Source: Orobanche coerulescens (taxonomy: Eukaryota; Streptophyta; Magnoliopsida; Lamiales; Orobanchaceae). From it: 64,000 nt of DNA. The DNA lies in NCBI GenBank assembly GCA_033398695.1, contig CM065816.1, positions 130,483,358 to 130,547,357 on the forward strand, given 5' to 3'. The notes under the pieces are model-generated. The model was not told where the DNA came from. It searched no databases and saw only the letters and a list, made by a program, of their open reading frames with translations. The position numbers were made by a program, and so were the translations under genes. The stretch's first letter is position 1. The number at the start of each line of letters is the position of its first letter. Below are positions 44,271 through 56,030 of this stretch, piece by piece.

Positions 44271-45994
44271 TAGGTTGCGGAAACCTAGGCTGTCGGGTCG
44301 AGTCGAGTCGTGATTTGTCGAGTAATGTGTTGTCTTGTCGTTCGAGTCATCAAGTGACAAGTTGAGTTGTGCGTAGTCACAACGCGTTGGATATGTTGTC
44401 AGATGAGATTAGTATCATGGGCGACCGTCATCTCCGTGCGGCCTGTGGAGGTAAGTCTCCTCTTTTATGCATAATATCTGTGTTCATGATTTCATTTATG
44501 TGTGATATTTGTGGTGCATAATTTTATTTACGCGGTGTTGTGTAATGAAGTTGTATTCGATACTTGGATACGTTGTATATGTATAGAACTGGATGTATTG
44601 ATGTTTGGCCCTTGAACCACCATGTGGGTTGGTATGGTGTGAAAGTTGTGAACCTTGATGGGTTTCACGGTAGAGTTCATGAGAGACTCCGATGAATGGT
44701 TTTGTCGCATGTTTAAACGTGATGCCATGAGATGTATGTGATTGAATTGGCCATCCTGTTTGCCGTTTAGACATGTGATTTTTAGTTTGATTATTTTTAT
44801 GTTGTTATGTTTATGCCGCTACAGGTAGGTTTTGGAATGTTTTCCTGGAGGACTTTTACGAGTATGGACATTTTTGTGGAAATTGTTTGCTATTGTTTAA
44901 ATATTCTGATGGTGCGGTTAAAGCCACGGTTTATATGGATTTTAAAATCGGTTAAATTTTGACAAATTGGTCGTGTATTTTCAAATGACACCATAAGATG
45001 GTAACTGGAAAATATGTTTTGAAGTATTTCGGACATTGTAAAATATTACCATCATTTTTGTTATGAACGGAAGGATTTTGGAAAATTTTTATTTTGCAAA
45101 ATGATTTTTGGTTTTCGGAATTTTAAACTTTATATGTTGACGTGTTGGGGCTAAGTGGTTGCGATAAGTTTGTGGTGTTGTTGTGCTCGCCGGAGAATGT
45201 TTCAGTGTTTTCTAAATGTTGGGATACGTTGTTAGGTATCGTTCCCTAACTCTCGGAGCCCTGTTGGGGGCTGCTGTGACAATTCTGCAGTCCTGCAGCT
45301 AGTTGTTACGGCCGTAAGATGTTTTCCATTACGGCCGAAAGATCAGAGATGTTATGGCCGTAAATTGCATGTTTTTACGGCCATAAACTTTTGACTGACT
45401 CAGTAGTAATTCGTTGTTACAGTTGTATCTGTGCTTCTTTTATTGATTATTTAATCCCTGTTAATATATTCGTGATGGATGGCGTGGTAACATGTTGTTA
45501 CCCTGTATAACACTAGTAAAGATAATGATATATTGATAAGGTCATTTTGACGATATCGTCTAGCGAAAAGATTGAAGCCTCAACGTGTTGTTTTGCAAAT
45601 AGCTTCAATCAAAACAATTTTGATAATGAGATACATGGTTTTGATTAAACGGCCGAGGTATTAAAAGTGTTTTCAAAAATTTATTTTCACCAAATATTTT
45701 TCAAACTTGAGAATTTTAAAATGTTATCATTTGAATAATACCCCGGAAACATTTTATTTTGTAGTTAGTGTTTGATCCCTACGATACGTGTGTGGTTTTG
45801 ACCGTGTTTGATTTGGTAAAATCCAAACATCTCTGTGTGAATTATTTTTGAATGAAGTTCTAAAATTACAGTATTAGTTCGTGCACTTGTGCGATGACTT
45901 GGAGTTGATGTTTTAACGTGCTGTTATTTATTGTCTTATCTTGACGTTGTGATTTTTGTTTGGATGTGTTATTCTGATTGGTCGTCCGTCCAGT
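44271..45994 (+). other. Leader of element E with a TTACGGCCGTAA array
   Basis: Non-coding. Four 12-bp palindromes of the TTACGGCCGTAA type begin at 45306, 45329, 45352 and 45375, exactly 23 bp apart. The rest is AT-rich with no recognisable protein. Confidence 0.75.
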
Positions 45995-47107
45995 ATGCCG
46001 AGAGGTCGAGGCCGAGGACGTGGTCGTAGTCGTGGTCTTGATCAGCAGCAATCATCCAGAGGTAATGTTGACATTGGCGCCGTCACCATCCTTCGTCAGG
46101 TGGCTGACCAGTTGGCGCATATGAATCATACCGTACACCAAGACGGGATTCCGGATGAAGATAAGGGAGCTAGTAAGTGGTTACAAGATGTGATGAGAAT
46201 GCACCCGCCCCGTTTTGCAGGTTCTTCGAACTCGTTAGGCTGGGAGAACTGGCTCTTCCAGTTGGACAGAACATTTGATGTTGTAGCTTACCCTGATGAG
46301 AGAAGAGTGCCTATTGCTCAATACCTACTCGACAGGGAAGCTGCAGACTGGTGGGAGGCCGTAGCGCCTAGTGATCGTACCGCTACTTGGACTGAATTCA
46401 AAACTGCCATGGAGGCCGAGTATTGTCCGCCGCCTGTTAAAGAGCGTAGGATTGTCGAGTTTTTCTCGGCTACGCCCCGAGACGTGTCGATATCCCAGGC
46501 GATAGTCGATTATAATCGACAGCTGTGTTATGTTCGGGATCAGGTGAAAAGTGAGGCAGATAAGGTCCGTTATTTCGATATGCGTATGAAACCTCAGATT
46601 CAGAAGTGTATGGCTCTTTTTATGCGTACAACCTTGAAGGACTATCAGGATCGAGCCTTGGCTTTTGAGATGGCTATAATGTCTACCGAGTCCGTACCGG
46701 TAGCGAAGAAGCAGAATATCTCTCATGACGCATCGAGAAGTGAGGGAATTGGGATTCCCACACCTCAACCCTTGTATCAGTCGAGTATGGGACCTTTTCG
46801 GTCAACTGTGGAACCTAAAAGACCAAAGCAGGTGTCTTTGAGTTCTGGTAATGCTCCGAGGTGTTTCAACTGTAACGTTCTAGGCCATGAATGCGCGCAT
46901 TGTAAGAAACCGCCAGTAACTTGTTATAATTGTGGACACGAGGGGCATCGAGTTCAGTACTGGGAGATTGTTGCCGAGATGATAAGGGACCGAAATTCCA
47001 TTCCTACTTCTGGAGGGCCCAGTGATGGTGTTTTTGGTACTCGCTTCACGGATTGTTTCTCGTGTAGAGATGTATTTTGTGACGCTTTTACGTTTGGAAC
47101 TTGTTGA
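45995..47107 (+). CDS. Gag protein of element E, intact
   Basis: A 370-residue frame from the Met at 45995 (MPRGRGRGRGRSRG); the frame is open 13 codons further upstream, but the Arg/Gly start matches the related Gags. In order: coiled-coil-like ILRQVADQLAHMNHTVH, MHPPRFAGSSNSLGWENW, RRVPIAQYLLDREAADWWEAV, EAEYCPPPVKERRIVEF, SISQAIVDYNRQLCYVRDQVK, TTLKDYQDRALAFEMA. One complete knuckle, CFNCNVLGHECAHC, is followed by a second whose last Cys is Trp (CYNCGHEGHRVQYW). About 50 residues of unique tail (IVAEMIRDRNSIP..) follow. It would form particles in the cytoplasm. No protease or pol follows, so it depends on another element. It is the only undamaged retroelement gene of any length in the gypsy layers. 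Confidence 0.9.
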   Translation: MPRGRGRGRGRSRGLDQQQSSRGNVDIGAVTILRQVADQLAHMNHTVHQDGIPDEDKGASKWLQDVMRMHPPRFAGSSNSLGWENWLFQLDRTFDVVAYPDERRVPIAQYLLDREAADWWEAVAPSDRTATWTEFKTAMEAEYCPPPVKERRIVEFFSATPRDVSISQAIVDYNRQLCYVRDQVKSEADKVRYFDMRMKPQIQKCMALFMRTTLKDYQDRALAFEMAIMSTESVPVAKKQNISHDASRSEGIGIPTPQPLYQSSMGPFRSTVEPKRPKQVSLSSGNAPRCFNCNVLGHECAHCKKPPVTCYNCGHEGHRVQYWEIVAEMIRDRNSIPTSGGPSDGVFGTRFTDCFSCRDVFCDAFTFGTC

Positions 47108-47282
47108 ATGATATTTTGTTTTGTGTAAGTTCCCGTTTAGTTGTTGAACCTACGGAGGCGTGTCAGTGGACCGCGGGGTCATGAGCATGGTATTTTAGTA
47201 TGTGTCGTTATATTTTATTTCGTATCACTGTGATAACCTTAGTTTAAGTTTCGGGACGAAACTTATTTTTAGTATGATAGAA

Positions 47283-47697
47283 TGTAATATCCGGTATTCT
47301 CGTTTTCTGTTATCTTGAATTGTTTGTGTTTTGACGTCGGACATTTTCTTGTTGATGAGAATCGGAGTGATTTCTATCGTGATACTCTATTTGTTTCTAT
47401 CGTATAGTCGTTGTGGTCGGGTGCGACTTGTTGTCGCGTGCGTTTCTTTGATTAAATGTGTGCATGTGATGTGTTGTTAATTACTCGTTGTATTTTTGAA
47501 TCATAGTCGGTGGCGTTGCGTTAGTCGTCGTGGGGCGTGTTTTCACGCTGTATATCCTTTTGCGTTGCTTGTAACGTTTCGCCAATGGGCAAAAGTTACG
47601 CGTTTCTTGTGTATCTCGTTGAATTTTCCTGTCGGGTTATTGCTTCTCCCTACTTGTTTTAAGTTGCGGGACGAAACTTCTTTTAAGGAGGGTAGTA
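47283..47697 (+). repeat. Extra LTR-start segment between two 3' boundaries of element E
   Basis: TTTAAGTTTCGGGACGAAACTTATTTTTAG (first 3' hairpin and purine tract, from 47246) is followed at 47283 by TGTAATATCCGGTATTC, an LTR-like start. About 380 bases later a second hairpin (AAGTTGCGGGACGAAACTT, 47661-47679) and purine tract precede the true 3' LTR at 47698. The segment does not match the E LTR after its first dozen bases. It looks like a relic of template switching or recombination with another family. Confidence 0.6.
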
Positions 47698-49248
47698 TGT
47701 AATATCCGCAATTTCGATTTCTGGTAATTTTCCCTTTTTCGGCGGAGGTCCGTTTCGACGACTCGCTTGGGACCGTTTCATCATTCTGAGAATGATTAAT
47801 TCTGCACTTTTTGTCATCCGAGTTCGTTTCGGTATTGTTTTGTTGAGTTCCGTGTTTCTTATCGACTTTTCCGCACTCGAGTTCGATTCTTGTGAATCTC
47901 GTTCGAAATTACTGTTTCGAGTTTCCCGTAAGTCCGTTTAACTTTGTTAGATGTGTTGTGAACTTTGGTTTGGTTATTCGATCACGTATCGTGATTTTCG
48001 GATGTTTTGGGCCATTTTGGTAATTTCCCAAAGTTTGGGGTAATTACCTTCCGTTGTCGAATTTCTAGCCTTCGGGTGGTCATAATCGTGTGTTCTCTTA
48101 ATGCTCTAATTTGTCTTTGCGAGTACTTCGTAACAGAATATCCGATTCGTATTCAGTTTTGGGTTTCGGGGTTGTTTGGATCGTCGTTATGGTTCGGTCG
48201 TAATTTTCGGTTTATGTCTGGAGGTGGCTGGCCGGACCTGTGCGAAACGGCCCTAGAAACGGCGCTGCCGAGCGCCGTGTCTTGCGCCGGGTTGGCCAGG
48301 ACCAGCAAGCCTGCCGAGACACGGCCGAAAACCCGCGCAAGATTTGCGCCGTGTCGGATACGGCCGAGACACATGGCGCTGGTGTGGGCCGTTTTCTGCG
48401 CCGTGTTCGGCAGGTGTATAAATATGGCAGAGCAGTCGGGTTTCACTCGTTTTTTATCATTTCTTTCTTCCTGTCCACGGCTGGAATCCTGGAGGAGTCG
48501 AAGACATGTTGTTCAACTACCAATCCATGAAGTTCATGAGTCCATAACATCATTTAATCATTCCATAACTTGCTCCGATCGGCCGAATCAGGGTAAGTTT
48601 TCATAAAATCTAGTTTTGGGTATTTTGTTCGATTTGTCCGTTTGATCCGTTTTAACTCAGAATAGTGATGGATTGATGATTGTTAAGCTATATTATATCG
48701 AATTCCTTGTTATTCTACGGTTGGATTGCCATGGATTTGTCATTTTATTGAGTATCTTATCGACGCCTTGAAGGTGTTTGATAAAATGTCACAAAGAGGA
48801 TTCGAGCGTTCTACGATTATTCTTCCTCGTTCGTTTGTTAATTTATTTATGGTATGATGTTAGGGTCAGATTCCTCGTGAAGAACTCGAGTAGGAACCCT
48901 TTCGTTCATTGCCTTCCTTGGGGTCCGAGCTTTCCGGTCGAACTGTGTTCTTCGGAGTATTCGGTAACGGTTATTAAGTCAAGTATTTTACTATACGAAT
49001 TGTGTCTTGTGAATAGGGACGTTGTGTTATGGTTATGATGAATTGATTTATCTTAACGAATATGCTTCGTATGAATTGATTATTATGAACGATTGACGGT
49101 AACGATAATACCTTCACTTAATTAACATTGTGGAATTTTGAAAGATGTGTAATTATCTAAGTTTGTGCCGGGCATGGTTGGTTATTGTTGAGTTGTTGTG
49201 ATGATTATGATGTGTGTGTTGTTTTGGTTTACATATTTGATTATGCAC
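47698..49248 (+). repeat. 3' LTR of element E, first part
   Basis: Matches 41575-43136 with few differences. It has the TATA box GTATAAATATGG near 48416. It breaks at TTATGCAC, where element F is inserted; the last five bases TGCAC (49244-49248) are the target duplication. Confidence 0.92.
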
Positions 49249-50406
49249 TGTTGGGAAAACAAAGACCCTGTATCGAAACAGCCGGGATACCCGATCCCTG
49301 TATCGAATGTTATTTGATAAAGAGGTTTTGACATATATGCCAATCCGAATACAGTATAGGAAACTGTATCGAGGCTTTAGGCTTTATCCTGTATCGAATA
49401 CCTGCCTCGAATCAGCATATAGTGAAGCTCTTCAGTACAGCAAGAAGACTTGTAAAAAGACCAAGTATGGAAACTGTCTCAAAACCCAAAATACAGTTAT
49501 CTTCCATACAGCTCACAACAGGACAAAGAAAGAACAGAAGTCAAGTCCCGTTGAATAAAGAAGTATTTAAATACTCAAGGATAAGGTATTTAAATACTGC
49601 CAGTCTTCAGATCTTCAGAATCCCGCGAAATCTGGATCGTGTCATAATCCCGTTGAAACGAAATCTTATTCAAACGGATACATCTCAACGGATACTTTCT
49701 TCAGAGACTATATATATATCCTATGAAGACATTGAAGATCAGTTACCCAGTAACCTAACTCTCAAGCTATCAAAAGTTATCATCAGAGCAAACATATCTC
49801 CAAAGCATACTGCAATTAAGAACGAAAGAGATATACAGTGCTCAACATCAAGAACAGCCATCATCAGCTCAAGGACTTCATATTCAAAGCTGCTATTCTT
49901 ACCTGGTTACCTACCTTTTACCTCTGTGTAAAAACTGAGCTCTGTGTGAACTCAACAAGTTATTCTGACCTGTGTGGGACGAATAAGGACGAAGCTTTGG
50001 AACTGTGTGTGAAGAAGCTAGTCAAGAAGGAAGCTTTAACCAATCTGTGTGAACGGTTGAAAGCGACATTCTTTGTATCAATCTGTGTGAACGATACAAG
50101 GATAGGTTTGATTATAATTACGTAGTTGTGTACGCAGTAATTATAATAAACTTTTTACTCCTGTGTGGAGGACCAGTGGACGTAGAGGGGTTTACCTCGA
50201 ACCACTTTAATTACTGTGTTACTTACCTTCAGCTTTTACTGTTTTAAATTACTGTGATATATTAAGTATACAATATACACTTAGTTGCTGTATCCACAGC
50301 AACCTACTGTATCCAAGACTTCCGCGACGCACTCAGATTTAGAATCCGTACAGTTTGTTGTTCAAACTATTTTCCAAACTATATCCAGTATACTTAGTGG
50401 CCAACA
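49249..50406 (+). repeat. 5' LTR of element F (1158 bp)
   Basis: TGTTGGGAAAAC to GGCCAACA. It has repeated CTGTATCGA words (49268-49410) and a TATATATATCC stretch (about 49710) as a possible TATA box. A series of CTGTGTG words about 18-80 bases apart runs from 49923 to 50165. Confidence 0.93.
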
Positions 50407-50408
50407 AG

Positions 50409-50420
50409 TGGTATAGGAGC
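50409..50420 (+). other. Primer binding site of element F
   Basis: TGGTATAGGAGC, two bases after the LTR, matches TGGTATCAGAGC at 10 of 12 positions (initiator methionine tRNA). Confidence 0.85.
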
Positions 50421-50518
50421 GGTTGATTCTAAAAAGAATCAGTCGTATTTCTTTTTTACCGAATCAGATTCAAATCACTTATTTTCAAAACAGTCTCTTT
50501 CATTCCTATATTATCAGT

Positions 50519-51716
50519 ATGGATACTTCTATGATTAACAAAGCCCCTATGTTCTCTATTAACGAATTTGACGACTGGAGAATTAGAATGGAAGCTCATC
50601 TTGCAGCAATGCACGAAGAGATGATTTTTGTTATACAGGATGGTCCTATCAAGATCATGAAGGTCAATCCAGCCGCAAGGATTGAGGGCTAAGCCCATGC
50701 TGAAATGCTCGAGAAAGAACGCGAGCAATGGACAACAGATGAAAGGAAGCGAGCCAATCTCGACAACGTGGCTAAGAACGCGTTATTTGTCACTCTTGAC
50801 AAAGGCACGTTCTCAAAGGTAAAGAGCTGCAAAACGGCAAAGAAATCAGGATAAACTCAAGTTAATTTGTGAGGGAACTGAGCTCTCAAAAGAAAGCAAG
50901 ATTTCAAAACTTACTCAGCAATTTGAATCTTTTGAAATGAAACCAACGGAAACACTTGAGGAACTTAACCTCAGATTTACTGGTATTGTTGGTGAACTTG
51001 AAGCGTTGGGCAAAATTTACACCCAAAAGGAGAGGAACTTAAAAATTTTCAGATCTCTCCCAGCCCGATGGGACATTAAGACCACAGCTATGCATGTATC
51101 TTGTAATCTTAATGAAATATCCACTTTTGATCTCTTCTCTGACCTCAAAGCTTTTGAGTATGATATTGACAGAAGAGAGAAAGCTGAAGAATCTCCTTCC
51201 AAGGTCACAGCTCTCGCCGCTGTATCGAACCGTCGACACAGCATGCCTAGCTCGTCAAAGCCCGGTCACAAGAATGCTGACAATGATGACGACATCCTAT
51301 CCCAAGATGAAATGGCGCTTCTAATGCATAAATTCAAAAAGTTCATCAAACAGTCTGGAAAGACTCCCTACAGGCCCAAACCTGTCAACAAGGTATGTAC
51401 CGAAACATCATCCGGTGATGCTAACCTGTGCTATAATCATAGGAAACTGTGCCATTATGCAGACAAATGTCCTCATCCCAAAGTCCAAAGATTGCCTGAC
51501 GGCCAGCAACAAGAGAGAGATGAAACAATACGTGCTTGGAAAGACAAGCTCAAGGCACCGATTGGAGAATCGAAGCCTCCCCACACCATCCAAATCACAG
51601 AATGTCTTCAGTGGTCATCGAAAGTGATTCATCCGACGATGAGTTCGATGATAAAGCATACATGTGCTTTATGGCCAAAGATGTTCCGTAAGGTGAAGAC
51701 AATGACGATGAGGTAA
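50519..51716 (+). pseudogene. Gag of element F
   Basis: Starts MDTSMINKAPMFSINEFDDW at 50519, typical of copia Gag (UBN2-like), with a TAA stop at 50690. After a frame change it runs 50937-51716: MKPTETLEELNLRFTGIV, GELEALGKIYTQKERNLKIF, RSLPARWDIKTTAM. The zinc knuckle is damaged: CYNHRKLCHYADKC has His in place of the second Cys and Cys before the His. The C-terminal part is frameshifted. Confidence 0.85.
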
Positions 51717-52789
51717 GTTCAACCTCGGCTATTCCATCTAATGCATCTCATACTTTCAAAATATGATGAATGAGTTTAAAAACATTCAAAAGGCCCATGA
51801 GACTCTAAAATCGAGAATATACACTTCAATTAACAAATTTAGAGCTGAAAGATGAGAATGACTTCTTGAAAATAAACTATGAAAATATGTCTCTTGATTG
51901 TGAAACCAAAGAAGGTCGATTTTGAAAAACTCATGGAGAGCAATCATCAACTTGCTCATGAACTAAATGAGGTTAAAACCCACAATGAGAGCAAGACAAA
52001 TGATTTGGTTCTATTACAAACCAAAATCACAACTCGAAAAGCGAAACCGAACTTGAGACCATTCTCAAGTCTTTTGAAAAATCGTCCAAAAGAATGGAAG
52101 AAATTCGAGCACCGGGCAACATGCTCATGATAAAAGTGGCTTAGGATACGGCTCATGTTCGAACAAAGGGAAAACTAGTACGGTGTTCGTCAAGAGTGTG
52201 GAACACATTCCAGAATCGGAAGATACCCCTAGTCCCATAAAGGAACTCGTATCGAGAAAACCGAAGGCCGCAATTCCGCCCGCAACTCTACTATTCGAGA
52301 CAGTGGAACCAATACCACTCGTAAGGCGTACTAACAAAGATGCTCCACAAGCATATCATAAACGCCGGCAGTCATTCGTAAAGAAGGCGGTATCCAATCA
52401 CCAAAGGCCCGCACGGCAAGACGATCAGTCAGCCGCGAGGTATTGGATACAGGAGCCCCGTTATCCCTCAAGACAGCAGATGCCATTCGGTATCAACAAC
52501 AAGATTGGGAATCCAACTGGAGACCCGTAAGACAAGTCGTTAGGCCTAAGAAAATGGCTCCACCTCCTAGACGGCACTCGTACTGGAACAATAATAATAA
52601 CCCTGAATTTTACATGCATAGTAATTATCATGATTATAACAACTACGGATATGCCCCCCGTAGATATCGCAACACTGTACCGAGTATGTCCTACATTAAA
52701 CCAATTGCTGCCAGGAAAGCTTGGGTACCTAAAGGAACTAACATACATGGACCCAAAAATCAAAGGGGACCTAAATCTACCTAATTTCT
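51717..52789 (+). pseudogene. Gag-protease linker region of element F
   Basis: Short open pieces (51879-52130, 52183-52530, 52443-52784) in different frames. Asn/Glu-rich coiled-coil-like sequence (KLMESNHQLAHELNEVK) is followed by basic, Asn- and Tyr-rich sequence (YWNNNNNPEFYMHSNYHDYNNYG). This fits the long, poorly conserved stretch before protease in Sirevirus gag-pol. No catalytic motif was recognised. Confidence 0.7.
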
Positions 52790-53124
52790 TTGTTACAGGA
52801 CATTCTAGAGGAGGATACCTGGTACTTTGATAGTGGATGCTCTCGTCACATGACCGGAGATAGGAGCAAGCTATCTGATTTTGTAGAAGGTCGCGGTCCA
52901 AAAGTTTGCTTCGGTGATAAGTCTAAAGGAAGAACAAGAGGGAAAGGAAACCTACTTGTCGGGAAATTCAAGGTCACCGATGTTGCATATGTTGAGGGCT
53001 TACAGTATAATCTACTTAGTATTAGCCGCCTGTGATAAACAGCCTCGGTGAAGTTCTATATAGATCAGTAGAGTCAAGAACACCCAAACCAAGGAAGTTG
53101 TGCTTACAGAAGTGATCAGGTAAT
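52790..53124 (+). pseudogene. Aspartic protease of element F
   Basis: DTWYFDSGCSRHMTGD carries the copia protease active site DSG, followed by VCFGDKSKGRTRGKGNL and VAYVEGLQYNLLSISRL. A TGA at 53033-53035 ends the frame, and a shift follows before the GAG-pre-integrase domain. Confidence 0.88.
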
Positions 53125-53549
53125 ATGTACATTGCTGACTGGAAGCCTATGAGCTTCTCAATTCCATGTTTTGTTGCCAAAGGCACTGCAGATCTTAGCT
53201 GGCTATGGCACAAGAGGATGTCTCACGTCAACTTCAAGACGATCAACAAGCTTTCAAGACAGGGTATGGTTAGAGGTTTGCCAGATGTGTCATTCAAGAA
53301 GGACAGCGTCTGCGGACCATGCCAGAAAGGCAAGCAAATCAAGTCAACCCTGAAAAGCAAATCCTACCTTTCAACCCAAAGAGTGTTGGAAATGCTACAC
53401 ATGGATCTCTACGGTCCTGTAGACCAAGTAAGTTTGGGAGGTAAGAAATACTGCATGGTTGTTGTTGATGATTATTCAAGGTATGCTTGGACGATCTTTC
53501 TTAGCAAGAAGAAGGAAACAACATCAAGGCTGCCGAGCTCCTGAGAAAG
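53125..53549 (+). pseudogene. GAG-pre-integrase domain and N-terminal integrase of element F
   Basis: LWHKRMSHVNFKTINKLSRQ and CGPCQKGKQ supply the HHCC zinc ligands. LHMDLYGPVDQVSLGGKKY provides the first catalytic Asp, and VVDDYSRYAWTIFL follows. A frameshift near 53540 separates it from the rest of integrase. Confidence 0.9.
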
Positions 53550-55535
53550 TTGCAGAATGAAAAAGCATCAAGTATCGTGTGCATTCGTTCCGACAGAGGT
53601 ACTGAATTTACTAACCGCTTTATAGAGCAATACTGTTCGGAGAATGGAATACATCACAAATACTCAGCTGCCCGTACACCTCAACAAAATGGTGTGGCCG
53701 AGCGAAAGAATAGGACGTTGAAAGAAGCAACAAGGACAATGATTGCCGCAAGCAAATTGCCACAGCGTTTCTGGGGTGAAGCAACCAATACAGCGTGCTA
53801 CACTCAAAACCGCTGTATCGTCAACAAGCATCACAACAAAACAGCATATGAGGTATGGAATAACAAAACTCCATTAGTTTCGTATTTTCACATTTTTGGA
53901 TGCAGGTGTTATGTATTGAACAATGGGAAGGACCAACTTAGAACCTTTGATGAAAAATCAGATGAAGGAATATTCGTAGGATACTCCTCCGTCAGCAAAG
54001 CTTTCAGAATCTTTAATAAAAGGAAGCTGACGATCGAGGAATCAGTTCATGTAATGTTCGACGAACCACACCATGACCCTACAGGAGTAGATGATATCAC
54101 TCAGGACATTCACCATCTATCTATCTTGGATCCACCTACACCCATAGAACCTGTCGTTGATCTAGAAATCAACCCCGCAACTGTAAGAATCGATGTGGAT
54201 GAAGCTGACGCTGTACAAGCTGAAGCTGTATCCACAGAATCTTTCGATACAGTACGAGATCCTGATCTAGAACCCGACCGAAGTTGGTTGAGAGATCACC
54301 CGCAAGAGCTGATCATTGGAAACATTAATGCCGGTGTTTCTACTCGTATGAAAATACAGAGTACACAAGGAAATGTACTTTGTGCACAAGAAGAATCTAA
54401 TGCTGAAGTTTCACAGTTTCCTGAATGGAAATCTCAATCCGAACTTAGGAGACTCAATATGTGCACTATCGTTGTATTCTTAGCCCAGTCCGAACCTGTT
54501 TCGACCATAGACGCTCTTAACAATTCTCATTGGATAACATCTATGGAAGAAGAGCTTAACGGTTTCGAAAGAAACAATGTATGGTATCTTGTACCCAGAC
54601 CGACACACCAATCGGTTATAGGAACCAAATGGGTATTTCGAAACAAAAAGGATCGAAATGGACTTATCATTAGGAACAAATCCAGACTAGTAGCACAAGG
54701 CTATTGTCAGGAAGAAGGAATCGACTATGATGAAACCTTCGCACCTGTAGCAAGACTGGAAGCCATTAGGATATTTTTAGCCTTTGACGCCCATAAGAGT
54801 TTTATCGTATACCAAATGGACGTCAAGAGTGCTTTCCTTAATGGAGATCTTGCAGAAGAAGTTTATGTTGAACAACCACCAGGGTTTGCCAACACAGACG
54901 GTATCGATCTAGTTTACAGGCTAAGGAAAGCGCTGTACGGACTTAAACAAGCCCCTAGAGCCTGGTACGAAACCCTGTCCCAGTATCTAACCAACAACGG
55001 ATTTGAGAAAGGTGCTGTAGACAAAACCTTGTTCAAGATACAGGAAGGTGATGACCTTCTAATGGTACAAATCTATGTCGACGATATTATTTTTGGTTCA
55101 ACTAACCTTGCTCTATGTCAAAGGTTCTCTCATCTCATGCAAATTAATTTTGAAATGAGTATGATGGGGGAACTTAGTTATTTCCTAGGTTTGGAGGTAA
55201 AGCAGTTGCCTACAGGTATATTCATCAACCAGGAGAAATACAGCAAGGAGCTTCTCAACAAATTTGGAATGAACAATTCCAAATCCTCGCCAACCCCCAT
55301 GAGCACTTCCGTGCAAATTAGTGCTGATGAAGCCGGAAAGCCATTTGACCAATCACTCTACAGGAAGCTCATTGGTTCGCTCCTGTACCTAACGGCTAGC
55401 AGGCCCGATATCCAGTTTGTTGTTGGAGTGTGTGCGAGATACCAAGTTGCACCTAAGGAATCACACTTCAATACAGCTAAACGAATCCTGAAGTACATTA
55501 AAAGGAACAATCTATGCAGGACTATGGTATCCTAA
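53550..55535 (+). pseudogene. Integrase core and reverse transcriptase of element F
   Basis: An open frame of 661 residues, the longest in the window. Integrase core: SDRGTEF (Asp15) and [13 protein letters not shown] (Glu51), completing the DDE triad with the Asp in the previous piece; [15 protein letters not shown] follows. The RT begins about residue 365 ([54 protein letters not shown]). The catalytic box YVDDIIFGS is at residues 509-517 and intact, then [17 protein letters not shown]. It ends at a stop near the start of RNase H. The Met at 53550 is internal to pol. Confidence 0.93.
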
Positions 55536-56030
55536 GGAAGGCGGATTCGATTTAGTTGGATACAGCGACTCGGATCTCGGAGGCTGCAAGCTAGATAGGA
55601 AGAGTACAAGTGGAACTTGTCACTTTCTCGGACCTAGACTCGTTTCTTGGTTCAGTAAGAAGCAATTGGCTAACTCTCTTTCCACGGCTGAATCAGAGTA
55701 CTATGTCAGCCGGTAGTGCCGTATGCGCATCCTTGGATGCAAGAACAATCGCCGACTATGGAATCGATGCTAGAGAGACTCCAATCATGTGTGATAGCAC
55801 GAGTGCAATTGCAATCACGCACAACTCGCTCGCACTCGCGCACTAAGCATATCAACATGAAGCATCATTTTATCAGAATCACGCCGAGAACAAGGATGTT
55901 CGCTGAAAAGGTTCATACAGACGTTCACCGGGCCGACATCTTCACCAAGCCTCTCGACACAGAAGATTCAACATGCTCGACAAGAATCGGGAATGCTACA
56001 AATGCAGACTCCTGTAAGTAATTTACTGCT
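55536..56030 (+). pseudogene. RNase H of element F
   Basis: In mixed frames: VGYSDSDLGGCKLDRKSTSG (near 55560), GTCHFLG and SWFSKKQLANSLSTAESEYY (near 55640-55700), IMCDSTSAIAITHN (near 55785), then RTKHINMKHHFIR (near 55840) and VHTDVHRADIFTKPLDTE (near 55915). This is the copia RNase H with its Asp and Glu positions, broken by at least two frameshifts. Pol ends at about 56030. Confidence 0.88.

Noticed and set aside
44258..44340. A tRNA gene near the primer binding site of element E
   Set aside because: Only the short tRNA-complementary segment is present; there is no cloverleaf.
49422..50125. Frames of 95-169 residues in element F's LTR, repeated at 60536-61237
   Set aside because: LTR sequence; the duplicates are identical because the LTRs are, and no known protein family is suggested.
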